Positions 54,749 to 64,000 of a DNA stretch of 64,000 nt are shown here, in pieces (position 1 is the stretch's first letter; each line of letters starts with the position of its first letter). The position numbers and the translations under genes were made by a program. The DNA comes from Pseudomonas prosekii. GTDB taxonomy: Bacteria > Pseudomonadota > Gammaproteobacteria > Pseudomonadales > Pseudomonadaceae. The notes under the pieces are model-generated. The model saw only the letters and a list, made by a program, of their open reading frames with translations. It did no database searches and was not told where the DNA came from. The DNA lies in assembly GCF_900105155.1 (NCBI RefSeq), contig NZ_LT629762.1, positions 372,001 to 436,000 of the forward strand, in the 5' to 3' direction.

Positions 54749-55531
54749 GTGAGCAATAACGATATAGGAGCAACCTACGAAAAAATGTATCTGCATGAAG
54801 AGGAAATAAAAAACAGTCTTGCGATTAAAACCCAAGTGATTTTTACAGCCATATTCGCCCTCGTTTCGACAACAATTTATCTTGCTCGCTTTTTAGATTT
54901 CTCATCCAGACCCGACATTGCTTTAGCTATTTCATTAATGATCACTCTGGTCGTAACAACCGCGATGATTTCAACGTATTTCAACTTCAAAGCTTTTAGT
55001 GGGTCAGAATTCAAACGAATGCCGTATGCCGCAAAGGTCAAAGATTATTACGACGAGCAAATCCAATACAATATTGAGCTCGATCGCTATAACGCCAAAG
55101 TTACTCAGCATGAAAGAATATCTTTGATTGATCCAACCAAAGAAACTGAAAACTTTATATCGAACACTTACGTTTCGTGCTCGACGCATAACGCGCTGGC
55201 CAATGAAAAGCGTTCAAGATGGCTTTTCCAGGCTATTGTGGCTTTCTTGTTAGCCTGCATTCCTCTCGCATTCGCCAGCCTGCTTTTTGTGCTCTTCGAC
55301 ATGGATACATCTTCCCCCAGGAAAAATTTCGCAACTAAAGATGCCTATGTAGGCGGGGAAATCGCCTCATTAAAAAACCATCTATTAAATATTACCAAGA
55401 ATGGCGATATCGCAGAATTGGAAAGAAGGATCCAAATTATTGAGAGCGGGCTCTCGGAAAGATCAACAATTGATTCAAACCTAATTGAACACGTTAATAT
55501 CGTAATCAAAAATCTGCGTGAATCGCACTGA
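54749..55531 (+). CDS. AT-rich three-TM protein of unknown function
   Basis: A 260-residue protein with a basic and acidic N-terminal helix, two adjacent hydrophobic helices (about residues 27-47 and 56-77), a long charged, Tyr-rich soluble stretch (85-155), a third helix (160-183) and a C-terminal part likely to be coiled-coil (about 203-258). The start is a GTG at 54749 with GAGGAGA 7 nt upstream; the GTG at 54734 is less likely. Codons are AT-rich (ATA, AAA, TTA, AAT), unlike all neighbours, so it was probably acquired. The 2-TM start resembles SLATT-type effectors, but I cannot confirm it. Confidence 0.72.
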   Translation: MSNNDIGATYEKMYLHEEEIKNSLAIKTQVIFTAIFALVSTTIYLARFLDFSSRPDIALAISLMITLVVTTAMISTYFNFKAFSGSEFKRMPYAAKVKDYYDEQIQYNIELDRYNAKVTQHERISLIDPTKETENFISNTYVSCSTHNALANEKRSRWLFQAIVAFLLACIPLAFASLLFVLFDMDTSSPRKNFATKDAYVGGEIASLKNHLLNITKNGDIAELERRIQIIESGLSERSTIDSNLIEHVNIVIKNLRESH

Positions 55532-55591
55532 CTGTTTCATCCTCGAAAATAATGTACGATGAGCCCCATGGTGGCTCCAGCAGGAATAAGA

Positions 55592-55732
55592 ATGAAACCC
55601 AACGACGGTCAATCCAAACCAAACAATTCTACCAAGCCCACACCGCCGAAGAGGCCGTCGGCGCCGGTTGTACGGCGAGTCGTGAACGAGAAAGTTATCA
55701 ATAGCAGGGAAATAGCGTTAGAGATTCGCTGA
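55592..55732 (+). CDS. 46-residue proline/lysine-rich ORF
   Basis: Reads MKPNDGQSKPNNSTKP then PTPPKRPSAPVVRRVV, ending SREIALEIR. AGGA lies about 7 nt upstream of ATG 55592. An in-frame ATG at 55559 could give 11 more residues. The protein would be strongly basic and disordered, with a short amphipathic end. It follows the AT-rich gene after 60 nt in the same direction. It could be a small partner or a chance ORF. Confidence 0.45.
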   Translation: MKPNDGQSKPNNSTKPTPPKRPSAPVVRRVVNEKVINSREIALEIR

Positions 55733-55769
55733 TATCCTCCTTGCGCACTTGCTTTCAGTAGCAGGGCCC

Positions 55770-55797
55770 AAAAAAAACGGCACCTCCCGGTGCCGTT
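55770..55797 (-). terminator. Terminator of the glycerol ABC operon (related sequence)
   Basis: On the minus strand, ACGGCACC, GGGA loop, GGTGCCGT, then seven T. It resembles the two nuo-side terminators (CGGCACC/GGTGCCG core) but is mirrored to serve the minus operon that ends at 55820. Confidence 0.87.
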
Positions 55798-55819
55798 CGC
55801 CTTTCAAAATATAACCCGC

Positions 55820-57562
<1,743 letters not shown>

Positions 57563-57610
57563 AGAGACCTCCTGTTGAGTTTTTGGGAGCAACTTTGCCG
57601 AGCGATTCGA

Positions 57611-57883
57611 CTAGCCCCAACGCATCACAGCCAACAGCCACACCAGGGACAACGCGGACGCGACCCAGATGCTCCAGTCGGTGACGCCGATTACCAGCAA
57701 ATGCAGGTAGGCGCTGCCGAGAAGACCGATAAACAAGCGATCGCCACGGGTGGTGGCAATCGGCAATAAACCCCGCCGAAGAATGCTCGGCGAACGCAAT
57801 TCCCACGTCGTCATGCCGACCAGGATCAGGCCGATGACGATGAAAAACGCTGCGGTCGGAACCGTCCAACTCATCCATTCCAT
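57611..57883 (-). CDS. Small membrane protein, DUF2160 (GlpU-like)
   Basis: A 90-residue protein with about three hydrophobic helices (FFIVIGLILVGMTTW, LFIGLLGSAYLHLLVIG and a C-terminal one). It is found only with this type of ABC operon in my memory. ATG 57883 is 6 nt after GAGGAG; the ATG at 57886 is 3 nt after it. It starts just past the stop of the downstream permease, in a cluster without gaps. It may assist the permease or glycerol entry; the function is not known. Confidence 0.78.
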   Translation of the reverse strand: MEWMSWTVPTAAFFIVIGLILVGMTTWELRSPSILRRGLLPIATTRGDRLFIGLLGSAYLHLLVIGVTDWSIWVASALSLVWLLAVMRWG

Positions 57884-57893
57884 CATCAGCTCC

Positions 57894-58694
57894 TCAGACC
57901 CGACCGAGGGCAAAGCCCTTGGCCACATGGTTGCGAACAAACCAGATCACCAGCATGCCCGGGAGGATGGTCAACACACCCGCCGCTGCCAGCACGCCCC
58001 AATCGATGCCGGACGCCGAAACCGTGCGGGTCATTACCGCCGCGATCGGCTTAGCGTTGACCGAAGTCAGCGTGCGCGCCAGGAGCAATTCGACCCAGGA
58101 AAACATGAAGCAGAAGAATGCCGTGACGCCGATCCCCGAGCCAATCAACGGGATGAAAATCTTCACGAAGAACTTCGGAAAACTATAGCCATCAATGTAG
58201 GCCGTTTCGTCGATTTCTTTGGGAACCCCGGACATGAAGCCTTCCAGAATCCACACCGCCAGCGGCACGTTGAACAGGCAATGCGCGAGTGCCACAGCGA
58301 TGTGCGTGTCGAACAGACCAATCGATGAATAGAGCTGGAAGAACGGCAGCAGAAACACTGCCGGCGGCGCCATGCGGTTGGTCAGCAACCAGAAGAACAG
58401 GTGTTTGTCGCCCAAAAAGCGATAACGCGAAAACGCATACGCCGCCGGTAACGCCACGCTCAGCGAGATCACCGTGTTCAGGCTCACGTAATACAGCGAG
58501 TTCAGGTAACCGGTGTACCAACTCGGGTCGGTGAAGATCACCTTGTAGTTCGCCAAGGTGAAATCCTGTGGGAAAAGGGTCAAACCGCCGAGGATTTCGG
58601 TGTTGCTCTTGAAGGACATGTTCAGCAGCCAGTAGATCGGCACCAGCAGGAACAGGATGTAGATCAGCAATGGGATGAGCTTTCTTTTACTCAT
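57894..58694 (-). CDS. ABC permease, GlpQ-like
   Basis: A 266-residue inner-membrane permease of the MalG type with six helices. The coupling loop that contacts the ATPase reads ETAYIDGYSFPKFFVKIFIP. In the rhizobial operon this position is GlpQ (not the phosphodiesterase of that name). It lies 8 nt downstream of the other permease gene. No extra domain. Confidence 0.88.
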   Translation of the reverse strand: MSKRKLIPLLIYILFLLVPIYWLLNMSFKSNTEILGGLTLFPQDFTLANYKVIFTDPSWYTGYLNSLYYVSLNTVISLSVALPAAYAFSRYRFLGDKHLFFWLLTNRMAPPAVFLLPFFQLYSSIGLFDTHIAVALAHCLFNVPLAVWILEGFMSGVPKEIDETAYIDGYSFPKFFVKIFIPLIGSGIGVTAFFCFMFSWVELLLARTLTSVNAKPIAAVMTRTVSASGIDWGVLAAAGVLTILPGMLVIWFVRNHVAKGFALGRV

Positions 58695-58702
58695 GGCAGA
58701 CC

Positions 58703-59569
58703 TCAGCGGTTGGCGTCAGAGTGAGTCATGGCGGTATAGAACAGCCAGGACACCAACAGGATGATCAGGAAGTACACCAGCGAGAAAGCCGCCGCCGGGC
58801 CGAGGTCGAATTGCCCTACAGCCATTTGCGTCAACGTCTGACTCAAGAAGGTCGTGGCATTGCCCGGACCGCCGCCCGTCAGCACAAACGGCTCGGTGTA
58901 AATCATGAAACTGTCCATGAAGCGCAACATCACCGCGATCAGCAGCACGCTCTTGAGTTTGGGCAACTGGATGTGTCGGAACACCGCCCAGGACGATGCG
59001 CGATCAATCCGCGCGGCCTGGTAATACACATCGGGAATCGCGCGCAATCCGGAGAAACACAACAGCGCCACCAGCGAGGTCCAGTGCCACACGTCCATCA
59101 CCAACACCGTGACCCAGGCGTCCATGGTGTTCGAGGCATAGTTGTAGTTGATGCCCATCGCGTTGAGGCTCGAACCGAGCAAGCCGATGTCGGCGCGGCC
59201 AAAAATCTGCCAGATCGTGCCAACCACGTTCCACGGAATCAGCAGCGGAATCGCGAGGATGATCAGCACCAGCGACGACCAGCGGCCCTTGGTCGGCATG
59301 GTCAGGGCGATGGCGATGCCGAGCGGGATTTCGATCAGCAGCACACACGCCGAATAGATGAACTGGCGCAGCAGCGAGTCGTGCAAACGTGGGTCGAGCA
59401 GCACCTGCTTGTACCAGTCGGCCCCGACGAAGTAGCGGCTGGACTGGTCGAAGATGTCCTGCACCGAGTAATTGACCACGGTCATCATCGGGATCACCGC
59501 GCTGAACGCCACCAGCAAAAACACCGGCAACACCAGCCACCAGGCCTTGTTGTTCTGCACCTTGTTCAT
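58703..59569 (-). CDS. ABC permease, GlpP-like
   Basis: A 288-residue permease of the MalF type, six helices; the coupling loop reads QAARIDRASSWAVFRHIQLP. The start codon overlaps the stop of the upstream ATPase gene by 4 nt (ATGA). It pairs with the MalG-type permease to form the channel. Confidence 0.88.
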   Translation of the reverse strand: MNKVQNNKAWWLVLPVFLLVAFSAVIPMMTVVNYSVQDIFDQSSRYFVGADWYKQVLLDPRLHDSLLRQFIYSACVLLIEIPLGIAIALTMPTKGRWSSLVLIILAIPLLIPWNVVGTIWQIFGRADIGLLGSSLNAMGINYNYASNTMDAWVTVLVMDVWHWTSLVALLCFSGLRAIPDVYYQAARIDRASSWAVFRHIQLPKLKSVLLIAVMLRFMDSFMIYTEPFVLTGGGPGNATTFLSQTLTQMAVGQFDLGPAAAFSLVYFLIILLVSWLFYTAMTHSDANR

Positions 59570-60714
59570 GGCTGCGCTCCGTTATTTGCCTGCACGGGGC
59601 TGCCTTGCGCAGGGCTATTGGCCTGCGCGGGCAACAGATAATCGTCGGCGTAGACCATCAGCCATTGCGCCGGAAAACTGATATACGCCGTGCCTTCCGG
59701 CACCGGTTTGTCTTCGGCCAAACGTACTTTCAACGGTGCGCCGTCGAGGTTGAGGGTCATGATTTTGTAGGTGCCAAGGTCTTCGACGTGTAAGACGTTT
59801 GCCTGCATCGCGTCGTCAAACGGCTCGTCCCAGACATGCACGAACTCGGGGCGGATCCCGACTTTGAGGGTTTGCCATTGCTTGTCGGCGATTTGCTGTT
59901 GCATCGCCTCGGACAGCGGCAAGTGCGTCGAGGCAAACCCAACGCCACCCGGCTGCGGCTGCACGTCGATCAGGTTCATCCCCGGGCTGCCGATGAAATA
60001 GCCGACAAACGTGTGGCTCGGCCGCTCGAACAACTCGCGCGGTGTGCCGAATTGCACAATCTGGCCGCCATACATCACCGCGATTTTGTCGGCGAACGTC
60101 GACGCTTCAAGTTGATCGTGGGTGACGTAGACCATGGTGATGTTGAACTGCTCGTGAATCTGCTTGAGCTTGCGCCGCAGCTTCCACTTCAGGTGCGGGT
60201 CGATCACCGTCAGCGGTTCGTCGAAGAGGATCGCCGAGACGTCGTCGCGCACCAGTCCACGGCCCATCGAGACTTTCTGTTTTTCGTCGGCGGTGAGGTT
60301 GCGCGCCTTTTTGCTCAGCAGTGCCTGCAGGTCGAGGACCTCGGCAATTTCCTGCACCTTGCTGTGCACTTTCGCTTCGTTCATTCCCTGATTTCGCAGA
60401 GGGAAGGCCAGATTGTCGAACACCGTCATGGTGTCGTAGACCACTGGAAACTGGAAAACCTGGGCGATGTTGCGCTTCTCCGGAGTCAGGTCGTTGACCT
60501 CTTTGCCGTCAAACAGCACTTGGCCCTGCGATGGGCTGAGCAACCCGGAAATGATGTTGAGCAACGTCGATTTGCCGCAACCCGATGGCCCGAGCAACGC
60601 ATAGGCACCGCCCTGCTCCCAGATGTGGTTCATCTCGCGGATCGCGTAATCCTCGGGCCCGCTCGGCGTGCGGGTGTAGCTGTGGGCGAGGTGTTGCAAA
60701 CGAATTTCGGCCAT
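59566..60714 (-). CDS. ABC ATPase, GlpT-like, with degenerate signature motif
   Basis: A 382-residue MalK-type ATPase with Walker A GPSGCGKST (residues 42-50), Walker B AILFDEP (Glu166) and the switch His199 in YVTHDQLEAST. The signature LSGGQ is replaced by LTADEKQ (140-146). A C-terminal OB-type regulatory domain follows from about 240. Its defect complements that of its partner (see the finding). The start overlaps the stop of the GlpS-like gene by one base (TGATG). Confidence 0.85.
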   Translation of the reverse strand: MAEIRLQHLAHSYTRTPSGPEDYAIREMNHIWEQGGAYALLGPSGCGKSTLLNIISGLLSPSQGQVLFDGKEVNDLTPEKRNIAQVFQFPVVYDTMTVFDNLAFPLRNQGMNEAKVHSKVQEIAEVLDLQALLSKKARNLTADEKQKVSMGRGLVRDDVSAILFDEPLTVIDPHLKWKLRRKLKQIHEQFNITMVYVTHDQLEASTFADKIAVMYGGQIVQFGTPRELFERPSHTFVGYFIGSPGMNLIDVQPQPGGVGFASTHLPLSEAMQQQIADKQWQTLKVGIRPEFVHVWDEPFDDAMQANVLHVEDLGTYKIMTLNLDGAPLKVRLAEDKPVPEGTAYISFPAQWLMVYADDYLLPAQANSPAQGSPVQANNGAQP

Positions 60715-61808
60715 CAGGCAACCCTCGCGATACGGCGACCGGGCGCCTGGACCAGCCGGCCCTGCATATCGAAGACAAACAGTTTGTGGGTCGGGATGTA
60801 GATGCGGATCGGCGCATCGACGTCGTATTCGTGCACGCCCGGCAGGTGCAGCACCAACAGGAAATGTTCGTTGCGCACGTGCAGGAAGGTTTCCGAACCG
60901 CTGATCTCGGCGACTTCGACGGTGACCGCCAATTCGAGGTCATCGTCGTTGCTCGGCACCAGCGAAATGTGGCTCGGGCGCACGCCAAAACGGAATTCGC
61001 CCTCGCCCACCGGGCGCAGATCGACGTTCAGCGGGAAGTGCACAAAATTGGCGAAACTCACTTCGTTGCCAGCGATGCGTCCCGGCATCAAGTTGATCGG
61101 CGGCTCGGAAAACAACTCGGCGGCCAATACGGTTTGTGGCTGGTGATAAACCTCGGAGGACTTGCCGCTCTGGATCACCCGGCCTTCGTGAAGAATCGTC
61201 GTCGTGCCGCCCAGCGCCAACGCTTCGTTGGGCTCGGTGGTGGCGTAGATCGCGATGGTGTGCCGCGCCTTGAATAGCTCGCGCATTTCCTGGCGCAGCT
61301 CTTCGCGCAGCTTGTAGTCGAGGTTGACCAGCGGCTCGTCGAAGAGGATCAGCTCGGCGTCCTTGACCAGCGCCCGCGCCATGGCCGTGCGCTGCTGCTG
61401 ACCACCAGAAAGCTCCAGCGGATAGCGCTTGAGGAATTTCTCGATGCGCAGCATTTTCGCGGTTTCGAGCACTTTGCTCTGGATCAGTTCGTTGGACGCC
61501 CCGCCCTGCCGCAGCGGCGAAGCGATGTTCTCGAACACCGTCATGGTCGGGTAGTTGATGAACTGCTGATAAACCATCGAGACGTTGCGCAAACGCACCG
61601 GGCGTTGCGTAACATCCACGCCGTTCATCAGGATGCGACCGCTGTCAGGCTTGTCGAGGCCGGCCATCAGGCGCATGAGGCTGGTCTTGCCGGACAGCGT
61701 GCGCCCGAGCAAAACGTTGAATGATCCGGGTTCGAAAACCAGGCACGCATCGTCGATCCAGGTCTGGCCCTCGACGGTACGGCTGACGTGCTCCAGGGTG
61801 AGTGACAT
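60714..61808 (-). CDS. ABC ATPase, GlpS-like, lacking the switch histidine
   Basis: A 364-residue MalK-type ATPase, first gene of the operon. It has Walker A GRTLSGKT (35-42), a perfect LSGGQQQR (133-140) and Walker B LILFDEP (Glu158), but the switch His is Thr191 (YATTEPNEA). A C-terminal TOBE-like domain follows. AAGG lies close to ATG 61808; the open frame runs 60 codons further up, across the promoter, and is not used. A sigma-54 promoter lies 47-62 nt upstream. Confidence 0.85.
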   Translation of the reverse strand: MSLTLEHVSRTVEGQTWIDDACLVFEPGSFNVLLGRTLSGKTSLMRLMAGLDKPDSGRILMNGVDVTQRPVRLRNVSMVYQQFINYPTMTVFENIASPLRQGGASNELIQSKVLETAKMLRIEKFLKRYPLELSGGQQQRTAMARALVKDAELILFDEPLVNLDYKLREELRQEMRELFKARHTIAIYATTEPNEALALGGTTTILHEGRVIQSGKSSEVYHQPQTVLAAELFSEPPINLMPGRIAGNEVSFANFVHFPLNVDLRPVGEGEFRFGVRPSHISLVPSNDDDLELAVTVEVAEISGSETFLHVRNEHFLLVLHLPGVHEYDVDAPIRIYIPTHKLFVFDMQGRLVQAPGRRIARVA

Positions 61809-61854
61809 GGCTCGGCCTTTTTTATTATTTGGAGTCAAGCGACCGAAACGATAG

Positions 61855-61870
61855 AGCGACATTCGTGCCA
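61855..61870 (-). promoter_or_regulatory. Sigma-54 promoter of the ABC operon
   Basis: On the minus strand TGGCAC, 5 bases, TCGCT. The -24 element is perfect; the -12 element has one change from TTGCT but keeps the GC at the right distance from GG (12 bases). It is 47 nt from the GlpS-like ATG. A sigma-54 activator is encoded divergently, which supports it. Confidence 0.7.
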
Positions 61871-61934
61871 GAAAATGCAAGTGCTTGATGCGCTTCGCAA
61901 ATCCGTGAAATGAGCGAAAAATGGCGTTCGTTGC

Positions 61935-62004
61935 TGAACAGAAATGAACAATCGCGGCTGAACAATTGAACAGTCGGGCGGTTGACAATGAACAATAGTG
62001 AACA
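61935..62004 (+). repeat. Array of six direct TGAACA repeats
   Basis: TGAACA begins at 61935, 61945, 61959, 61967, 61989 and 61999, all on the same strand. Spacings are 10, 14, 8, 22 and 10 bases. On the minus strand these are TGTTCA, 65-150 bases upstream of the sigma-54 -24 element, where activator-binding sites are expected. No gene overlaps it. Confidence 0.75.
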
Positions 62005-62029
62005 ACACTCTACGAACGCATTTTGACCC

Positions 62030-62099
62030 TGTAGGAGCATGGCTTGCCCGCGATGGCGTTATCGAAATCGCCATCGCGGGCAAGCCTCGCTCCCACCGG
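62030..62099. repeat. REPIN upstream of the sigma-54 activator gene
   Basis: TGTAGGAGCATGGCTTGCCC and GGGCAAGCCTCGCTCCCAC with CGATGGCG and CGCCATCG pairing inside, and only a few bases of loop. The left arm has diverged (CATGGC for CGAGGC). Confidence 0.83.
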
Positions 62100-62170
62100 G
62101 TAATGTGGCGCCTCGAACGTTGTGTAACACCCATAAAAACAATAAAAGCTTTGCTCAGAGATCGACTGCC

Positions 62171-64000
62171 ATGGCCGTACCCGCCTCGCCGCTCTCCCAC
62201 GACGCCATCATTCAGGACTCCTGGTCGCGCTGTCGTGCGTTCGGCCTCGACCATCACAGCGTGCCGACCTTCGATCAGCTACCCGCCGCCGGCATCGCGC
62301 AATTGCTCGAGAGCCAGCATTCGCTGGTGCAGACCACGCATCAGGAAGTGCTGCCGTATTACGAAAATATCCTCAGCAACTCCAATTGCCTGATCATGCT
62401 CGCCGACAATCAGGGCCAAGTGCTCACGTCCTGGGGCACCCAGCGCTTTATCGAGCCGAGCCTGACCCGCGGTTTCAGCGCCGGCGCCAGTTGGATCGAG
62501 CGTTGCAGCGGCACCAATGCGATCGGCACCGCCCTCGCCTGCGAGCAAGCCGTGCACATTGAGCACGACGAACACTTTCTGAAAGCCAACCGTTTCATGA
62601 CCGGCTCCGCCGCGCCGATTTTCGATGCCGAGCGCAAAGTCATCGCGGTGCTCGACGTGTCCAGCGACAGCTATCTGCCGCCGTCGCACACGTTGGGCAT
62701 GGTCAAAATGATGAGCCAGACCGTGGAGAATCGGCTGATTCTCAACCTGTTCCATGGCCAGCATTTTCAACTGACCTTCAACACCGGGCTAAACAACCTC
62801 GACAGCCAATGGGCCGGTTTGCTGATCTTTGACGAGACCGGGCAAGTGCTCTCGGCCAATCGCCGGGCCGATAATCTGCTGGGCATCAGCCTGTCGCGGG
62901 TCAGCGTCGAGAGCCTCTTCAAGGTGTCATTACTGGAATTGCTCAACCAACCGGAGGGCTTGCCGTTTGCGTTGCAAGCGTCCGGGCGCAACCGTTTTCA
63001 GTGTTTGTTGAAGCGGCCGAAACAGCTGCCGATTCAAGCGAGAGTGTTCGCTGAACCGACGGTTTCGCCCCCCGCCGCGATCAGCCTGAGCACCCTGCAC
63101 TTCGGCGACAGCCGCGTCGAAAAAGCCGTGCGCCAGGCCGAGCGTTTGTTGGAGAAAGACATTCCGCTGCTGATCCACGGCGAGACCGGGGTCGGCAAGG
63201 AAGTGTTTGTCAAAGCGTTGCACCAGGCCAGCTCGCGCAGCAAACAACCGTTCATTGCCGTCAACTGTGCAGCGATCCCCGCCGAACTGGTGGAATCCGA
63301 GCTGTTTGGCTACGAGAAAGGCGCGTTCACCGGTGCCAATCAAAAGGGCAGCATCGGCCTGATCCGCAAGGCTGACAAAGGTACGCTGTTCCTCGATGAA
63401 GTCGGCGACATGCCGCTGCCGACGCAGGCCCGACTGTTGAGGGTGTTGCAGGAGCGTTGCGTGCAACCGGTGGGCAGCAGTGAGTTGTTTGCGGTGGATA
63501 TCCGGATTATTTCGGCGACCAACCGCTCGTTGCGCGAACAGGTGCAGTTGGGGCGTTTCCGCGAGGATTTGTATTACCGGATTGGCGGTTTGACCCTCGA
63601 GCTGCCGCCATTGCGCGAGCGCAGTGATAAAGAAGCCTTGTTCAAACGCCTGTGGGAACAGCACCGCGAACCGGCGCAATGGGCCGGGTTGAGCCGCGAG
63701 GTAATGGCGTTGTTCAACCGTCATCCGTGGCCGGGGAATTTGCGTCAGGTGAGCAGCGTGATGCAGGTTGCACTGGCGATGGCTGAGGAGCAACCGGTGA
63801 AACCCGAGCATTTGCCGGATGATTTTTTTGTCGATCTGGAGATGGAACCGGTAGAGACGCCGGAACCGTTGGCGGTGGATTTGAATGATGCCGAGGATTT
63901 GAATCGGCTGTTACAGGCCGCTGGGGGCAATATTTCGCATCTGGCCCGCAGGCTCGGGGTGAGCCGCAACACCCTGTACAAGCGGTTGCGCCAGACGGAG
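62171..64000 (+). CDS. Sigma-54 activator, AcoR/DhaR type (3' end outside window)
   Basis: Enhancer-binding protein of which 610 codons are visible. The N-terminus has the AcoR-like QDSWSRCRAFGL and a GAF domain (about residues 50-200, with CSGTNAIGTAL). Then comes a PAS-like part and the AAA+ domain with Walker A GETGVGKE (about residue 337), GAFTGA (about 384) for sigma-54 contact and GTLFLDEVGD for Walker B. A Fis-type helix-turn-helix (NISHLARRLGVSRNTLYKRL) runs into the window end. It is divergent from the ABC operon, so it very likely activates it. The effector could be glycerol or another alcohol. Confidence 0.9.
   Translation, partial: MAVPASPLSHDAIIQDSWSRCRAFGLDHHSVPTFDQLPAAGIAQLLESQHSLVQTTHQEVLPYYENILSNSNCLIMLADNQGQVLTSWGTQRFIEPSLTRGFSAGASWIERCSGTNAIGTALACEQAVHIEHDEHFLKANRFMTGSAAPIFDAERKVIAVLDVSSDSYLPPSHTLGMVKMMSQTVENRLILNLFHGQHFQLTFNTGLNNLDSQWAGLLIFDETGQVLSANRRADNLLGISLSRVSVESLFKVSLLELLNQPEGLPFALQASGRNRFQCLLKRPKQLPIQARVFAEPTVSPPAAISLSTLHFGDSRVEKAVRQAERLLEKDIPLLIHGETGVGKEVFVKALHQASSRSKQPFIAVNCAAIPAELVESELFGYEKGAFTGANQKGSIGLIRKADKGTLFLDEVGDMPLPTQARLLRVLQERCVQPVGSSELFAVDIRIISATNRSLREQVQLGRFREDLYYRIGGLTLELPPLRERSDKEALFKRLWEQHREPAQWAGLSREVMALFNRHPWPGNLRQVSSVMQVALAMAEEQPVKPEHLPDDFFVDLEMEPVETPEPLAVDLNDAEDLNRLLQAAGGNISHLARRLGVSRNTLYKRLRQTE

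Noticed and set aside
61935..62004. CRISPR-like array
   Set aside because: The repeat unit is only 6 bases with unequal 2-16-base spacers; it fits regulator binding sites.

Overview
The window is a chromosome segment of a fluorescent Pseudomonas, most likely the P. fluorescens/P. koreensis branch. The evidence is the GC-rich coding sequence, many REP/REPIN palindromes (GGGAGCGAGCTTGCTCGC and variants), and gene order that I recall for Pseudomonas: ftsK-lolA-rarA-crcB-serS-cysG, aat-bpt-infA, clpA-clpS/cspD-icd-idh, nudJ-mnmA-hflD-purB, and aceA followed by a complete nuoA-N operon with fused nuoCD. I saw no rRNA, tRNA, phage, insertion sequence or CRISPR array.

Layout. 0-8 kb holds small metabolic and accessory genes: a 3'-truncated ggt, ogt, a NudK-type NUDIX enzyme, a GH18 chitinase next to an AA10 chitin-active monooxygenase (both without signal peptides), a hemerythrin, a GNAT enzyme, a lipoprotein, two small hypotheticals and a YoaK-family membrane protein. 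8.2-10.6 kb is the tusDCBE sulfur relay for tRNA thiouridine, coupled to a ybiB-like gene. 10.7-11.7 kb is a glutathionyl-hydroquinone reductase whose ribosome-binding site lies in a perfect stem arm. 11.9-19.5 kb is the ftsK-to-cysG block on the minus strand. 19.8-20.0 kb carries what looks like an eroded trxB. 20.0-25.4 kb covers N-end-rule factors, infA, the ClpAS protease parts and cspD. 25.5-29.4 kb has the two unrelated isocitrate dehydrogenases back to back. 29.7-35.1 kb has tRNA thiolation (mnmA), hflD, purB and a ribosomal protein hydroxylase. 36.6-53.5 kb is aceA and nuo.

Between nuoN and the next operon (53.5-55.8 kb) is the main accessory segment. It holds a RelE/HigB-type toxin with a helix-turn-helix antitoxin, a strikingly AT-rich gene for a 3-TM protein, and a tiny proline-rich ORF. 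The toxin-antitoxin cassette is bracketed by a duplicated nuoN terminator.

55.8-64 kb holds a six-gene ABC import operon matching the rhizobial glycerol system GlpSTPQUV, divergent from an AcoR/DhaR-type sigma-54 activator that runs off the window. A good sigma-54 promoter and six direct TGAACA repeats lie between them. The two ATPases have complementary defects that predict one competent and one degenerate ATP site.

Functionally, several genes converge on the isocitrate node and respiration: Icd with its AceK-type serine, monomeric Idh, AceA behind a likely RccR operator, and Complex I. Others converge on U34 thiolation (TusDCBE, MnmA) and on N-end-rule proteolysis (Aat, Bpt, ClpS, ClpA). 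The strongest leads are the asymmetric ABC importer with its promoter array, the terminator-duplicating toxin-antitoxin insertion and its AT-rich neighbour, the trxB remnant, the RBS-sequestering hairpin and the leaderless chitinase/LPMO pair.
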